Assembly: GCF_037076465.1 (NCBI RefSeq)
Contig: NZ_AP028908.1
Location: 3,906,001-3,970,000 of the forward strand
Length of the DNA stretch: 64,000 nt
Reading direction: 5' to 3'
Origin: Pectobacterium araliae
GTDB lineage: Bacteria > Pseudomonadota > Gammaproteobacteria > Enterobacterales > Enterobacteriaceae
A program made the translations under genes and the position numbers. Under the pieces are notes generated by a model, which was given only the letters and a program-made list of their open reading frames with translations, was not told the origin of the DNA and did no database searches. Of this stretch, positions 1-8,457 are shown in pieces. Numbering within the stretch: position 1 is the first letter of the stretch; each line of letters begins with the position of its first letter.

Positions 1-1294
1 TGTATTCCTCGTGCGTGGTCAGGTGCTGCACGCCACCCACCCACAGCGGCGCAAACACTTCCAGCATGGAGATATCAAACGCCAACGTGGTAATCAGCAG
101 CCAGTTGGCTTTATCCGTTAAAGCCAGCCGCGCTACGCTGGCATGAATAAAGGTTTGCAGCGCCCGCTGACCAATCACAACGCCTTTTGGTTTCCCCGTC
201 GAACCGGAGGTAAACATCATGTAGGCGGCCGTTTCCGGTCCACCAGCGCGCGCCAGCTGTACGCTCGCCGTGGAATCACTGGCGGCATACGGTAAATCGC
301 AAAGGTTCAGTATCGGGCAGTCAAACGCCAGCGAACCGCCGGTATAACCGTCCTGTAAGACCGTAGCTAACGCCGCCTCCTGCTGAATCGCCTGTAGACG
401 CTCTCCCGGAAAATCCGGCTCCAGCGGCACAAACGTCACCTGAGAAAACAGGCAAGCCAGCAGCGCCGCAACCGTATCAGGCTGACGACTCAGGTGCAGC
501 CCCACGCGCTGACCCGCCGTCACCCCCTGTGCAGCCAGTGCCTGTTGAATTAGCGCCACGCGTTGCAGCAGTTCCCGATAGCGAATGTCACGCTCCTGAA
601 AGACGATCGCCACACAATCCTGACGCGCTTCCTGAGTTAAGCGCGCCAGCAGTTCATCGTGCAGCGCGTGCGTCGCCGCTCGGTGCGGTAACGGCGCCAC
701 CCGCGGACTGAGGCGGATCTGCGCCAGCCGTTCCCAGTGCGCTGCCAGCAGGCCATCAAGTAGCTGCGTGAGATGGCGGGCAATGCGCTGTAGCTGCCGA
801 TTATCGAACTGTCCGTCAGGCGCAGTCAGAATGACCCGATCGTTTTGAACCTGTACGATCAGCGCCACGTTTTGCGCCGCTTTTTGTACTACCACAGGTA
901 ACGATGTCATCTCCCCCACGATCAGCAGGCTGCTAAACAGCGCATGCTGGATGTCTGCTGCCAGAAGCTCTGACGCAGACTGCGGATCGCACGACGATCC
1001 CACCGCAGCGATCCACTCGCTGACGAGACGATCGCGCTGTTGAAAATGGGCGATCAGCGGCCTTACGTTATCAGGAAGATCGGCCGTGACGAGCGCGGCG
1101 CACACCTGCTCTTCACCGCTGTATTTGTACAGCAGCCAGCTCCATGCTGCGCTCACCAGCGACGCGGGATAATGCTTAATCAGCTCACTGCTGTGCCGCT
1201 GTTCACCGTGCGCGGCACCTACCCGCTGCCCGAAGGCCGTGGGCTGTTGGATATCCGCTAACGGGTTCCCAACGGCTTTATTGCACCCTGTCAT
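1..1294 (-). CDS. Siderophore non-ribosomal peptide synthetase, partial (3' end beyond window)
   Basis: The ATG at 1294 overlaps the stop of the preceding NRPS (ATGA), so the gene is the last visible one of the operon; it stays open to the left edge (about 431 codons seen). Residues 1 to about 205 look like only the late part of a condensation-like domain: a stretch near residue 50 (SAAWSWLLYKYSG) resembles the end of C domains, but no HHxxxDG motif is present. An adenylation domain follows, with the A3 core MFTSGSTGKPKG near residue 356. The rest of the A domain, and any carrier or thioesterase domain, lies outside. In amonabactin-type clusters, as I recall, a third NRPS gene (amoH) occupies this place. 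The substrate is unknown. It may load the carrier of the upstream C-PCP module, which lacks its own A domain (inference). Confidence 0.85.
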   Translation of the reverse strand, partial: MTGCNKAVGNPLADIQQPTAFGQRVGAAHGEQRHSSELIKHYPASLVSAAWSWLLYKYSGEEQVCAALVTADLPDNVRPLIAHFQQRDRLVSEWIAAVGSSCDPQSASELLAADIQHALFSSLLIVGEMTSLPVVVQKAAQNVALIVQVQNDRVILTAPDGQFDNRQLQRIARHLTQLLDGLLAAHWERLAQIRLSPRVAPLPHRAATHALHDELLARLTQEARQDCVAIVFQERDIRYRELLQRVALIQQALAAQGVTAGQRVGLHLSRQPDTVAALLACLFSQVTFVPLEPDFPGERLQAIQQEAALATVLQDGYTGGSLAFDCPILNLCDLPYAASDSTASVQLARAGGPETAAYMMFTSGSTGKPKGVVIGQRALQTFIHASVARLALTDKANWLLITTLAFDISMLEVFAPLWVGGVQHLTTHEEY

Positions 1295-4200
1295 GACAGC
1301 GTTTCCTCATTGGCGGTAACCCTCGACTGTGCCAGATACTCGCTCAGCGCCTGCGGTGACGGGTAACGCTGCAAGAGCGCAACATTTATCGGCAGCGCTA
1401 ACGCACGGCTCAATGCCTGTGCCAGCGCAATACGCTGGAGTGAATCGACACCGCTTTCACACAGCGTCTGCGACCAGAGGCCAGGTTCACTGAGATGCAG
1501 CGTCTGCGCCCACACTCGCAGCAGCGACTGGGCTGACGGCGTATCAGGCGAGCCTGCACGGCTATCCGGCGTGACAGCCTGTCTCATCGCTGCATCTGCC
1601 ACCTTATTATGTCCAACGATCTCGGCTGGCTGCTGCGGTGAGCTATTCACCAGCGCCACCACTTCGTCATGCCAGCGCATCAGCACCCGACGCACCTGCG
1701 CACTGTCCAGCACATCGGCATCAAACTCGAAGCGCAGCAGCATGCAGCCCGCCTGCTCACGCACCACCAGATTCAGCGGCATTTCGACCTTTTCATAGGC
1801 CGCGGAGAATTCGGGAGATAGCCGATGCGGATCGTCAGCACGTTGGCCTTGCTCCGCTTTCGCGCCGGGCTGGTTTTCATAAGCAGGATAGTTTTCATAA
1901 ATAAACAGGCTGTTGAACAGACGCGGGCGTCCAGCCGTCAGCGCAATCAGCGACTGCGTGGCATGCTGATTCATCGCCATCAGCTCATTCTGCAACTGCA
2001 CCAGATGCTGTTGCAGCGATATCGGCTGCTGCCAGCTCAACACCAGCGGCAGGCTGTTGATGTACAGACCCACGCTGCTCGCCACATCTTCTACCGGACT
2101 TTCCCTGCCCGACAGCACGTTGCCGACAATACTGACCGCATCGCCAGTCGAGCGCGCCAGCAGCCGGTGCCAGGCATATTGCGCGATAATGCTGTGCGTG
2201 ACCCCCACCTCGCGGGCAAAGGCAATGAGTGCAGCCTGATCCTGCTCGTTCAGGCTCACACCGGTAACCTGCGGTTCAACCTGCATCAGATGCTGGCTGA
2301 GATCGGCACGTTTCCCTGCCGCCGCAAACAGCATCGCCACATCATTCGTCTGCGCCAGCAGCGGCTGACGCTGCTGCCAGAAGGCATCGACGGCAGGCTG
2401 CTGCGCCACGGCGTGCAGCGCATGATCCACATAAGCACGATCCGACTGAATCGCGGATGTTTCGCCGTGCATAAATGTTTCACCGCGCATCAGCAGCAGA
2501 TAGTCGCGGTGTACCGCGCCCAGTAGCTGTGGCCCGCTCCAGCCATCAATCACGCTATGGTGACAGCTCAGGAGCACTCGATAGTCACGCTCACCCAAAC
2601 GGAAACAGGCGATGCGCAACAACGGCGGCTGCGACAAGTCAAATCCTGAACGTAAATCCTGCTGGCGATAGCGCTCGATGACAACGTGCGGATCGGCGTC
2701 CTGCGCCACATCCTGATAGTAGAAAGGCAGGTCTGCCTGCTTCACAATCACCTGCACGCTGGCACATTCGCTTTCCAACGCGGCACGCAGCGCCGGGAAA
2801 CGCTGAATCTGACGCTGCCATGCCTGACGATAGCCTTCCATATCCAGCGCCTGCGCATAGCGAATCGGCGTTTGCAGATGATAAGCATCATCCTGCGGAC
2901 AGCGCAGGCGGTGATACAACATCGACTGCTGAAGCGATGACAGCGGCAACAAGGTGTCGATGTCATAACGCTGCGACAGGTTATCGAGTTGCGTCTGGCT
3001 CAGCGCAACCGCTGGGAAATCGCTGGGGGTAAAGGCCGTGCCGTGGTGCAACTGTGCCAGACAGGCTGCCGTTAGCGCCCGCAGATTCTCCGTCAGCCGC
3101 AGCATCAGGCGTTCGCTGTCGCGCTGATTGAGGCAGCCGACCTGACGCAGCGTTAACTGCCCGCCGGCAATACCGCCGTGGAGACTGATCACCTCCGCTG
3201 GTTTATTCTCCGGCGCTACGCAGCAGCCCGGTGCGACGTCCACCGGACGCCATGTGCCAGCAGCCTGAACCGACAGCCCGAGATAGTTGAACACAATCGG
3301 CGACAGCGTTAGCACACTGCCCTGCGGATGATGGTAGCGTAACGGGTTAAACCCAACGCCTTTATCCGGCACCTGACGCAGCTGTTCCTTGCTGGATTTA
3401 ATCAGGGAAGCCCAGTCAGGTTTATCTTGCAGACACACCGGATAGGTGCTGGTAAACCACCCCACCGTGCGGCTGACATCCAGCGTCGGATCAATCGCTT
3501 CGCGGCCGTGCCCTTCCAGCATGATGCGCGCGTTGTCGCCCCAGCCGAGATCGTTTAACGTGCGGGTCAGTGCCGCCAGCAGTAAATCACTGACTTCGGT
3601 GTTAAAGGCACGATTGGCCTCGCTTACCAGTTGGCCTGTAGTTTCGGCATCCAGAGTCAGAATCGCGGCGCTGGCCTGGCCCTGCGGATCTTTCGCCGCC
3701 AGCAGCGCTGCCTGATCCACGCCGTCTTCCTGCGCCTGCCAGTACGTCAACTGATCCGCATGCTGTGTGGCGTAGTTATGCAGCGCCGTGCCCCACTGGC
3801 GATAGCTCGACGTTTTCGGCGCCAGCGCTTCACCAAGGTACAGCCGTTCCAGATCGTCAACCAGAATGCGCCAAGACACGGCATCAATCACCAGATGGTG
3901 GAAAGCGAGGAACACCGCCGTGTCCGCCTGCGGATGGTGCCGCACCAGCGCACACCCCATCGTTCTTCCCTGCGCGGGATCGAATTCACTCTGCAACGCG
4001 GTAAACGCCTGTTGCAGGCCGCCATCGCCAAGCTGGCGATAATCCAGCGTCGACACAACCGGGCAAGGCACCTCCGTCAGATAACGTTGCCCGTCGGTAT
4101 CACAGGCCAGACGCAGCGCGTCATGCTGCGCCATCAGCGCCTGCAACAGCGTGGTCAGTCGTTCGGTATCCACGTCTGGCAGTTGGATCATCGCCGCCTG

Positions 4201-7200
4201 ATTCCAGTGCTCTGGACGTGCCAGCGGCTGTTCCATAAACCAGCGCTGAATCGGCAGCAGCGCGAATTCGCCTTCCAGCGTGCCCTGCTCTGCCACGATA
4301 CCAACATCACGGTTATTCTGCGCCAGCACGCGGCACAGACGCCGCACGCTCTTCGCTTCAAAAACGTCCTTCACCGTGCAGACATAGCCCACACTGCGCA
4401 GGCGGGTGGTCAGTTGGATACTGAGGATGGAATCTCCGCCTAAGCGGAAGAAATCATCCTCAACGCCCAGCGGTGTATTCAGCACGCTGCGCCAAATCGC
4501 CAGCACGTCCGCTTCCAGCGGATTATCGGCTTCGCCGTCGCCCTCGCTGGTTTCCAGCACCGGCGGCAGCTGTTTCGTATCGAGCTTGCCGTTCGGCGTC
4601 AGCGGCATGTCTTCTAGCAGAATCAGTCGGAACGGCACCATGTATTCGGGAAGATGCTTTGCGACATCAATCAGCACGGCGGCGGGTTCCGGCGTGCTGC
4701 TACCGGCTTTCACCGTGCCATAGGCGACCAGCGCCGGGCGGTTCCCCACCTGTGCCACGATGACTTTAACCTGCTTCAGCGACGGGCATACTGTCGCCAG
4801 CTGTGCCTCGATTTCACCCGGTTCAATGCGGTAACCGCGCAGCTTGATCTGCTCATCAATACGGCCACAGTATTCATAGTCGCCGTTGTTCAGCAGTCTG
4901 GCCTTGTCACCCGTGCGATAAATGCGCAGCGTCGCCGTGCCGTGTTCAGCATTATTCACGTCATTCAGCGTGATGTGTTCGAAGCGGCTGGCCGTCATTT
5001 GTGGCTGGTTGAGGTAGCCACGCGCCAGCCCAAGCCCCGCAAGACACAGCTCTCCCGGTACGCCCGCCGGACACAGTTGCCCGGCCGCATCCAGAATCAG
5101 CGCCTGAATATGGGTGATGGATTTGCCGATAGTGACAGGCTGGCCTTTGCGCAGACGGGTACTCAACGCCGTGACGGTACACTCCGTCGGCCCGTACATG
5201 TTGTACAGCGCCACCTTATCGGCCCAGTTTTCCACCACCGCATTCGGGCAGGCTTCTCCGCCCATGCCAATCGCCTGAATGCCATTAACCTGCTGTGGAT
5301 CGAGAATCGACATCAGCGCCGTTGGCAGGATCAGATGCGTCGCGCCCGCCTGTTCGGCCTGCACAATCGCCCGATCGTTGGGTTCGCCAAACGCCAGCGT
5401 GCCACCGCTGCTCAGCGGCAGCAGCGTCGTCATGTTACCGGCGTCAAACGAGAGCGACATGCAGTTGAACATGGTGCTTTGCGGTGTGAAACCGATACGA
5501 TCGCGGTGATCGTCCAGCAGATTGATCAGCGAACCGTGTTCGATCATGACGCCCTTCGGCAAACCGGTCGATCCCGAGGTGTAGATCACCTGTGCCAGTT
5601 GCTGTGCATGACGCGGAATGGCTGGCGGTTCATCGCCCGGTAGATCGTGCCACTGCGCGACAACCGTAGGATCGGTCAGATCGATGCACTGTTCGGCAGA
5701 CCACTGCGCCAGTTGCTGCCCATCGCCGCCGAGAATGACGGCAAGATTGGCATCGGTAATGATGTGGCGCAGCCGCTCCGGTGGATAGTCGGGATCCAAC
5801 GGCACATAGGCAGCCCCCGCTTTCCAGACAGCCAGCAGCGCAATGACAAAATAGCGATCGCGTTTCGCCAGCACGCCAACCAGCGACTGTTCACCCAGAC
5901 CCTGGCGGTGCAACCAGTGTGCCAGCTGATTCGCCTGCCTGTTTAGCTCGCCATACGTCAGTGTGTCGGAGAGATGTTCACCGTCAAAAGTAATTGCCAA
6001 TTGCTGTGGATCGCGCTGAGCTACCGCTTCAATCACGTCGGTTACCGTCAGCTGTGGCTGCGGATAGCTACGCGGCAACTGCTGCGTTTCCGCCAGCACG
6101 GCAGCAAACCGATCCGCTTCCATCAGCGGCAGGTGCCAGACATCGGTTTCCGGTGCCTCAACCACAGCTTCAATCAGTCGCATAAAGCGGTCGGCGTAAT
6201 ACTGGATCGTCTCGCGCTCAAACAGCGCGGTGGCAAACAGCCAGTCCAGCCGCACTTCACCCATCAGTTCCGTCACCTTGACCGAAATATCCGTCTTGGC
6301 AGGCAGCACGGGCGAGGTTTCTTCCGCCGCATCACAACCGGGGATCAGATCGTTGAAATCTACTTTGGCCTGATAAACCAGCATCACCTGAAAGATCGGG
6401 TTGATCGCAGTGGTGCGATCGGAGCCGATCGCCTCGCTTAATGCTTCAAAACGGTAGAGTTGATGATCGAAAGCCGACAGATCCTGCTCGCGGCAGTATT
6501 GCAGGTAATCGACGAAACTCTGGCTGTCCTGCAACTGGGTACGCAGCACAATAGTGTTAACGAAAAAGCCGACGACATCTTCGATATCCGGCCGCTCGCG
6601 GTAGGCCAGCGGCGAACCAATCACGATATCTTTCTCGCCGCTGATCCGCGCCAGCATCAAGGAAAACACCGCATGCAAGCCAATGAAATTAGATGTGTTA
6701 TAGCGCTGGCACAGGCGTTTGAATTTATCCCACAGATCGTTGTTGATCGCGGAGAAGATCACTTCCCCACCGCTGTTCTGATGCGCCGGACGCGGTTTAT
6801 CCAGCGGCAGGCTGTGCACTTCGGGGATCCCTGTCAGACGCTCAACCCAGAACGGTTTGAATTCATTGTGGTAATCCAGAAACGAGGCGGAATTAAACCA
6901 GTGTGCGTAATCGATATAGTTAAGTTGGGTCGGTTCGACGGGATGAGGCTGGCGATTTTGACAAGCAAGAAAAGCCGGTTTGAAGTCCGCGAACATATTC
7001 TTCACCGACCAGCCATCGGAAATAATATGGTGCTGGGTGATCATCAGAACATGCACCCATTCGCTCATCTTCACCAGCCGCACGCGGGTGAGATCCCCCG
7101 CCGTGAGATCGAACGGCCGGCTGATTTCCGCTTTCACCTGCTGCTGCAAACACCCTTCCCGTTCGGCTTCCGGCAACAGTGAGAAGTCATCATGCTGTAT

Positions 7201-7644
7201 CACAAACGGTTGATAGGCATCGATACGCTGCTCACCTTTGCCTTGTTCATTGACCACAAAACGGGTGCGCAAGCTGGCATGACGCTGCGCCAGCGCGTCA
7301 AAGGCAAACTCCAGCGCAGCCACATCCAGCGTGCCGGTCAGACGAAAGTAGACCGGCATATTGTAGAGGTGTGATTGCTCTTCGTACTGCTCGATAAACC
7401 ACAGTCCGCTTTGCGATGATGACAGCGGGCCAGACGTCGCATTCTGCGGCGTGATGGGGCGCTCAAACGCCTGCTGCGCCGTCAGGCAGCGCACAATAGC
7501 ATCTTTGTTTTCCTTAATCGTGCGCCCAATGTCTGCCGTGATCGCGTCTTTGTTGGACTGCGAAATCAGCTGCCCCTGTGCATTCAACGCCAGACGAACG
7601 CCCTGCCGTTCCAACTGTTTTAACAGCGTTACGATATCTTTCAT
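1291..7644 (-). CDS. Non-ribosomal peptide synthetase, TubC docking-C-A-PCP-E-C-PCP (2117 aa)
   Basis: Large multimodular NRPS in the siderophore operon. Domain order from visible motifs: an N-terminal TubC-type docking domain (about residues 1-55); a condensation domain with HHIISDG near 204; an adenylation domain with YTSGSTGLPKG near 687, YGPTE near 815 and YRTGDKARLL; a carrier domain with LGGDSI (Ser near 1071); an epimerization domain with HHLVIDAVSW near 1249 and an EGHGRE motif; a second condensation domain with HHSVIDGWS near 1693; and a final carrier domain with GVDSL (Ser near 2067). The second module has no A domain. The E domain implies that the first residue becomes D-configured. 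By alignment to GrsA I read the A-domain pocket as D-A-M-I-G-G-M-V-T, which I cannot assign. The start at 7644 is preceded by GAAGAGAG. It resembles AmoG of amonabactin clusters in size and gene position (from memory). Confidence 0.93.
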   Translation of the reverse strand: MKDIVTLLKQLERQGVRLALNAQGQLISQSNKDAITADIGRTIKENKDAIVRCLTAQQAFERPITPQNATSGPLSSSQSGLWFIEQYEEQSHLYNMPVYFRLTGTLDVAALEFAFDALAQRHASLRTRFVVNEQGKGEQRIDAYQPFVIQHDDFSLLPEAEREGCLQQQVKAEISRPFDLTAGDLTRVRLVKMSEWVHVLMITQHHIISDGWSVKNMFADFKPAFLACQNRQPHPVEPTQLNYIDYAHWFNSASFLDYHNEFKPFWVERLTGIPEVHSLPLDKPRPAHQNSGGEVIFSAINNDLWDKFKRLCQRYNTSNFIGLHAVFSLMLARISGEKDIVIGSPLAYRERPDIEDVVGFFVNTIVLRTQLQDSQSFVDYLQYCREQDLSAFDHQLYRFEALSEAIGSDRTTAINPIFQVMLVYQAKVDFNDLIPGCDAAEETSPVLPAKTDISVKVTELMGEVRLDWLFATALFERETIQYYADRFMRLIEAVVEAPETDVWHLPLMEADRFAAVLAETQQLPRSYPQPQLTVTDVIEAVAQRDPQQLAITFDGEHLSDTLTYGELNRQANQLAHWLHRQGLGEQSLVGVLAKRDRYFVIALLAVWKAGAAYVPLDPDYPPERLRHIITDANLAVILGGDGQQLAQWSAEQCIDLTDPTVVAQWHDLPGDEPPAIPRHAQQLAQVIYTSGSTGLPKGVMIEHGSLINLLDDHRDRIGFTPQSTMFNCMSLSFDAGNMTTLLPLSSGGTLAFGEPNDRAIVQAEQAGATHLILPTALMSILDPQQVNGIQAIGMGGEACPNAVVENWADKVALYNMYGPTECTVTALSTRLRKGQPVTIGKSITHIQALILDAAGQLCPAGVPGELCLAGLGLARGYLNQPQMTASRFEHITLNDVNNAEHGTATLRIYRTGDKARLLNNGDYEYCGRIDEQIKLRGYRIEPGEIEAQLATVCPSLKQVKVIVAQVGNRPALVAYGTVKAGSSTPEPAAVLIDVAKHLPEYMVPFRLILLEDMPLTPNGKLDTKQLPPVLETSEGDGEADNPLEADVLAIWRSVLNTPLGVEDDFFRLGGDSILSIQLTTRLRSVGYVCTVKDVFEAKSVRRLCRVLAQNNRDVGIVAEQGTLEGEFALLPIQRWFMEQPLARPEHWNQAAMIQLPDVDTERLTTLLQALMAQHDALRLACDTDGQRYLTEVPCPVVSTLDYRQLGDGGLQQAFTALQSEFDPAQGRTMGCALVRHHPQADTAVFLAFHHLVIDAVSWRILVDDLERLYLGEALAPKTSSYRQWGTALHNYATQHADQLTYWQAQEDGVDQAALLAAKDPQGQASAAILTLDAETTGQLVSEANRAFNTEVSDLLLAALTRTLNDLGWGDNARIMLEGHGREAIDPTLDVSRTVGWFTSTYPVCLQDKPDWASLIKSSKEQLRQVPDKGVGFNPLRYHHPQGSVLTLSPIVFNYLGLSVQAAGTWRPVDVAPGCCVAPENKPAEVISLHGGIAGGQLTLRQVGCLNQRDSERLMLRLTENLRALTAACLAQLHHGTAFTPSDFPAVALSQTQLDNLSQRYDIDTLLPLSSLQQSMLYHRLRCPQDDAYHLQTPIRYAQALDMEGYRQAWQRQIQRFPALRAALESECASVQVIVKQADLPFYYQDVAQDADPHVVIERYRQQDLRSGFDLSQPPLLRIACFRLGERDYRVLLSCHHSVIDGWSGPQLLGAVHRDYLLLMRGETFMHGETSAIQSDRAYVDHALHAVAQQPAVDAFWQQRQPLLAQTNDVAMLFAAAGKRADLSQHLMQVEPQVTGVSLNEQDQAALIAFAREVGVTHSIIAQYAWHRLLARSTGDAVSIVGNVLSGRESPVEDVASSVGLYINSLPLVLSWQQPISLQQHLVQLQNELMAMNQHATQSLIALTAGRPRLFNSLFIYENYPAYENQPGAKAEQGQRADDPHRLSPEFSAAYEKVEMPLNLVVREQAGCMLLRFEFDADVLDSAQVRRVLMRWHDEVVALVNSSPQQPAEIVGHNKVADAAMRQAVTPDSRAGSPDTPSAQSLLRVWAQTLHLSEPGLWSQTLCESGVDSLQRIALAQALSRALALPINVALLQRYPSPQALSEYLAQSRVTANEETLS

Positions 7645-7666
7645 GACTTATCACTCTCTTCGCAAA

Positions 7667-8452
7667 TCAAGCCGTCAGCGTTGCCCCGCCATCCACCACC
7701 ACGTCCTGCATGGTGATGTGGCTGGCCAGATCGGAAGCCAGAAAAACCACGGTATTGGCGATCTCTTCCGGCTGAGCGATCTTGCCCAGAGGAATTCCCA
7801 GTTTGTACTGGTCAGGAAAGCCCGCGATAGTGTGCTGCTCGGCATCCGCGCTGTGCCACATGCCGCGCTGCATCGGCGTATCCGTTGAGCCTGGCGACAC
7901 CAGATTGCAGCGCACGCCGTAAGGCGCTAACTCCAGACCCGCACAGTGAGACAGGCTAGTGAGCGCCGCTTTCGAGGCACAGTACGCCGCCATTTGCATG
8001 CGGGGAACATGAGCGGCATTGGAGCCGACGCAGACAATCGCGCCGCGACGCTGCTGCTTGAAATGCGGTACCAGTGCGTTCAGCAGGTAAAACGCGCCAG
8101 AAGCGTTAACGTTAATGCACTGGTGCCAGTCGTCCACACTCAGCGCATCGATGTCGCCCAGACGCAGAATCCCGGCCGCGTTGACCAGAACGTCGAGCCC
8201 GGTTTCCGCCAACTGCTGGCGACACACCGTCGCCACGCTGTCCGGCTCGCTGATATCCAGCGTCACGCAAGTAAACGGACATTCCTGATCCGGTGTGTCC
8301 TGATGCTGGAATGCGCGATCGAAACCGATCACGTTCGCGCCCAGTGCGACAAACTGGCGGGCAATGCTTTCGCCAATGCCGCTCGCCGCTCCGGTTACCC
8401 AAATGGTCTTGCCGCTGAAATCAAACTGAAGAGGTTGTGCCTTGTTCATCAT
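7667..8452 (-). CDS. entA: 2,3-dihydro-2,3-dihydroxybenzoate dehydrogenase (EntA/DhbA family)
   Basis: Short-chain dehydrogenase that oxidises 2,3-dihydro-DHB to 2,3-dihydroxybenzoate with NAD+, the last step of DHB synthesis in the cytoplasm. The Rossmann motif TGAASGIGESIA lies near the N-terminus, the catalytic pair is in YCASKAAL, and VGSNAAH carries the catalytic Ser region. The length of about 261 aa is near EntA's usual 248. A longer GTG-initiated reading (8464) is possible, but the AGGG at 8455-8458 fits ATG 8452 or 8449 better. The gene begins within a few bases of the upstream NRPS stop (TAG 8458-8460), so translation is probably coupled. It sits between two NRPS genes, unlike the E. 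coli entCEBA order. Confidence 0.93.
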   Translation of the reverse strand: MMNKAQPLQFDFSGKTIWVTGAASGIGESIARQFVALGANVIGFDRAFQHQDTPDQECPFTCVTLDISEPDSVATVCRQQLAETGLDVLVNAAGILRLGDIDALSVDDWHQCINVNASGAFYLLNALVPHFKQQRRGAIVCVGSNAAHVPRMQMAAYCASKAALTSLSHCAGLELAPYGVRCNLVSPGSTDTPMQRGMWHSADAEQHTIAGFPDQYKLGIPLGKIAQPEEIANTVVFLASDLASHITMQDVVVDGGATLTA

Positions 8453-8457
8453 TTTCC

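Noticed and set aside
3631..4443. Long plus-strand open frames opposite the NRPS genes (also near 4654-5643 and 6460-7182)
   Set aside because: They are antisense shadows of G+C-rich NRPS codons, with no ribosome sites and no recognisable domains.
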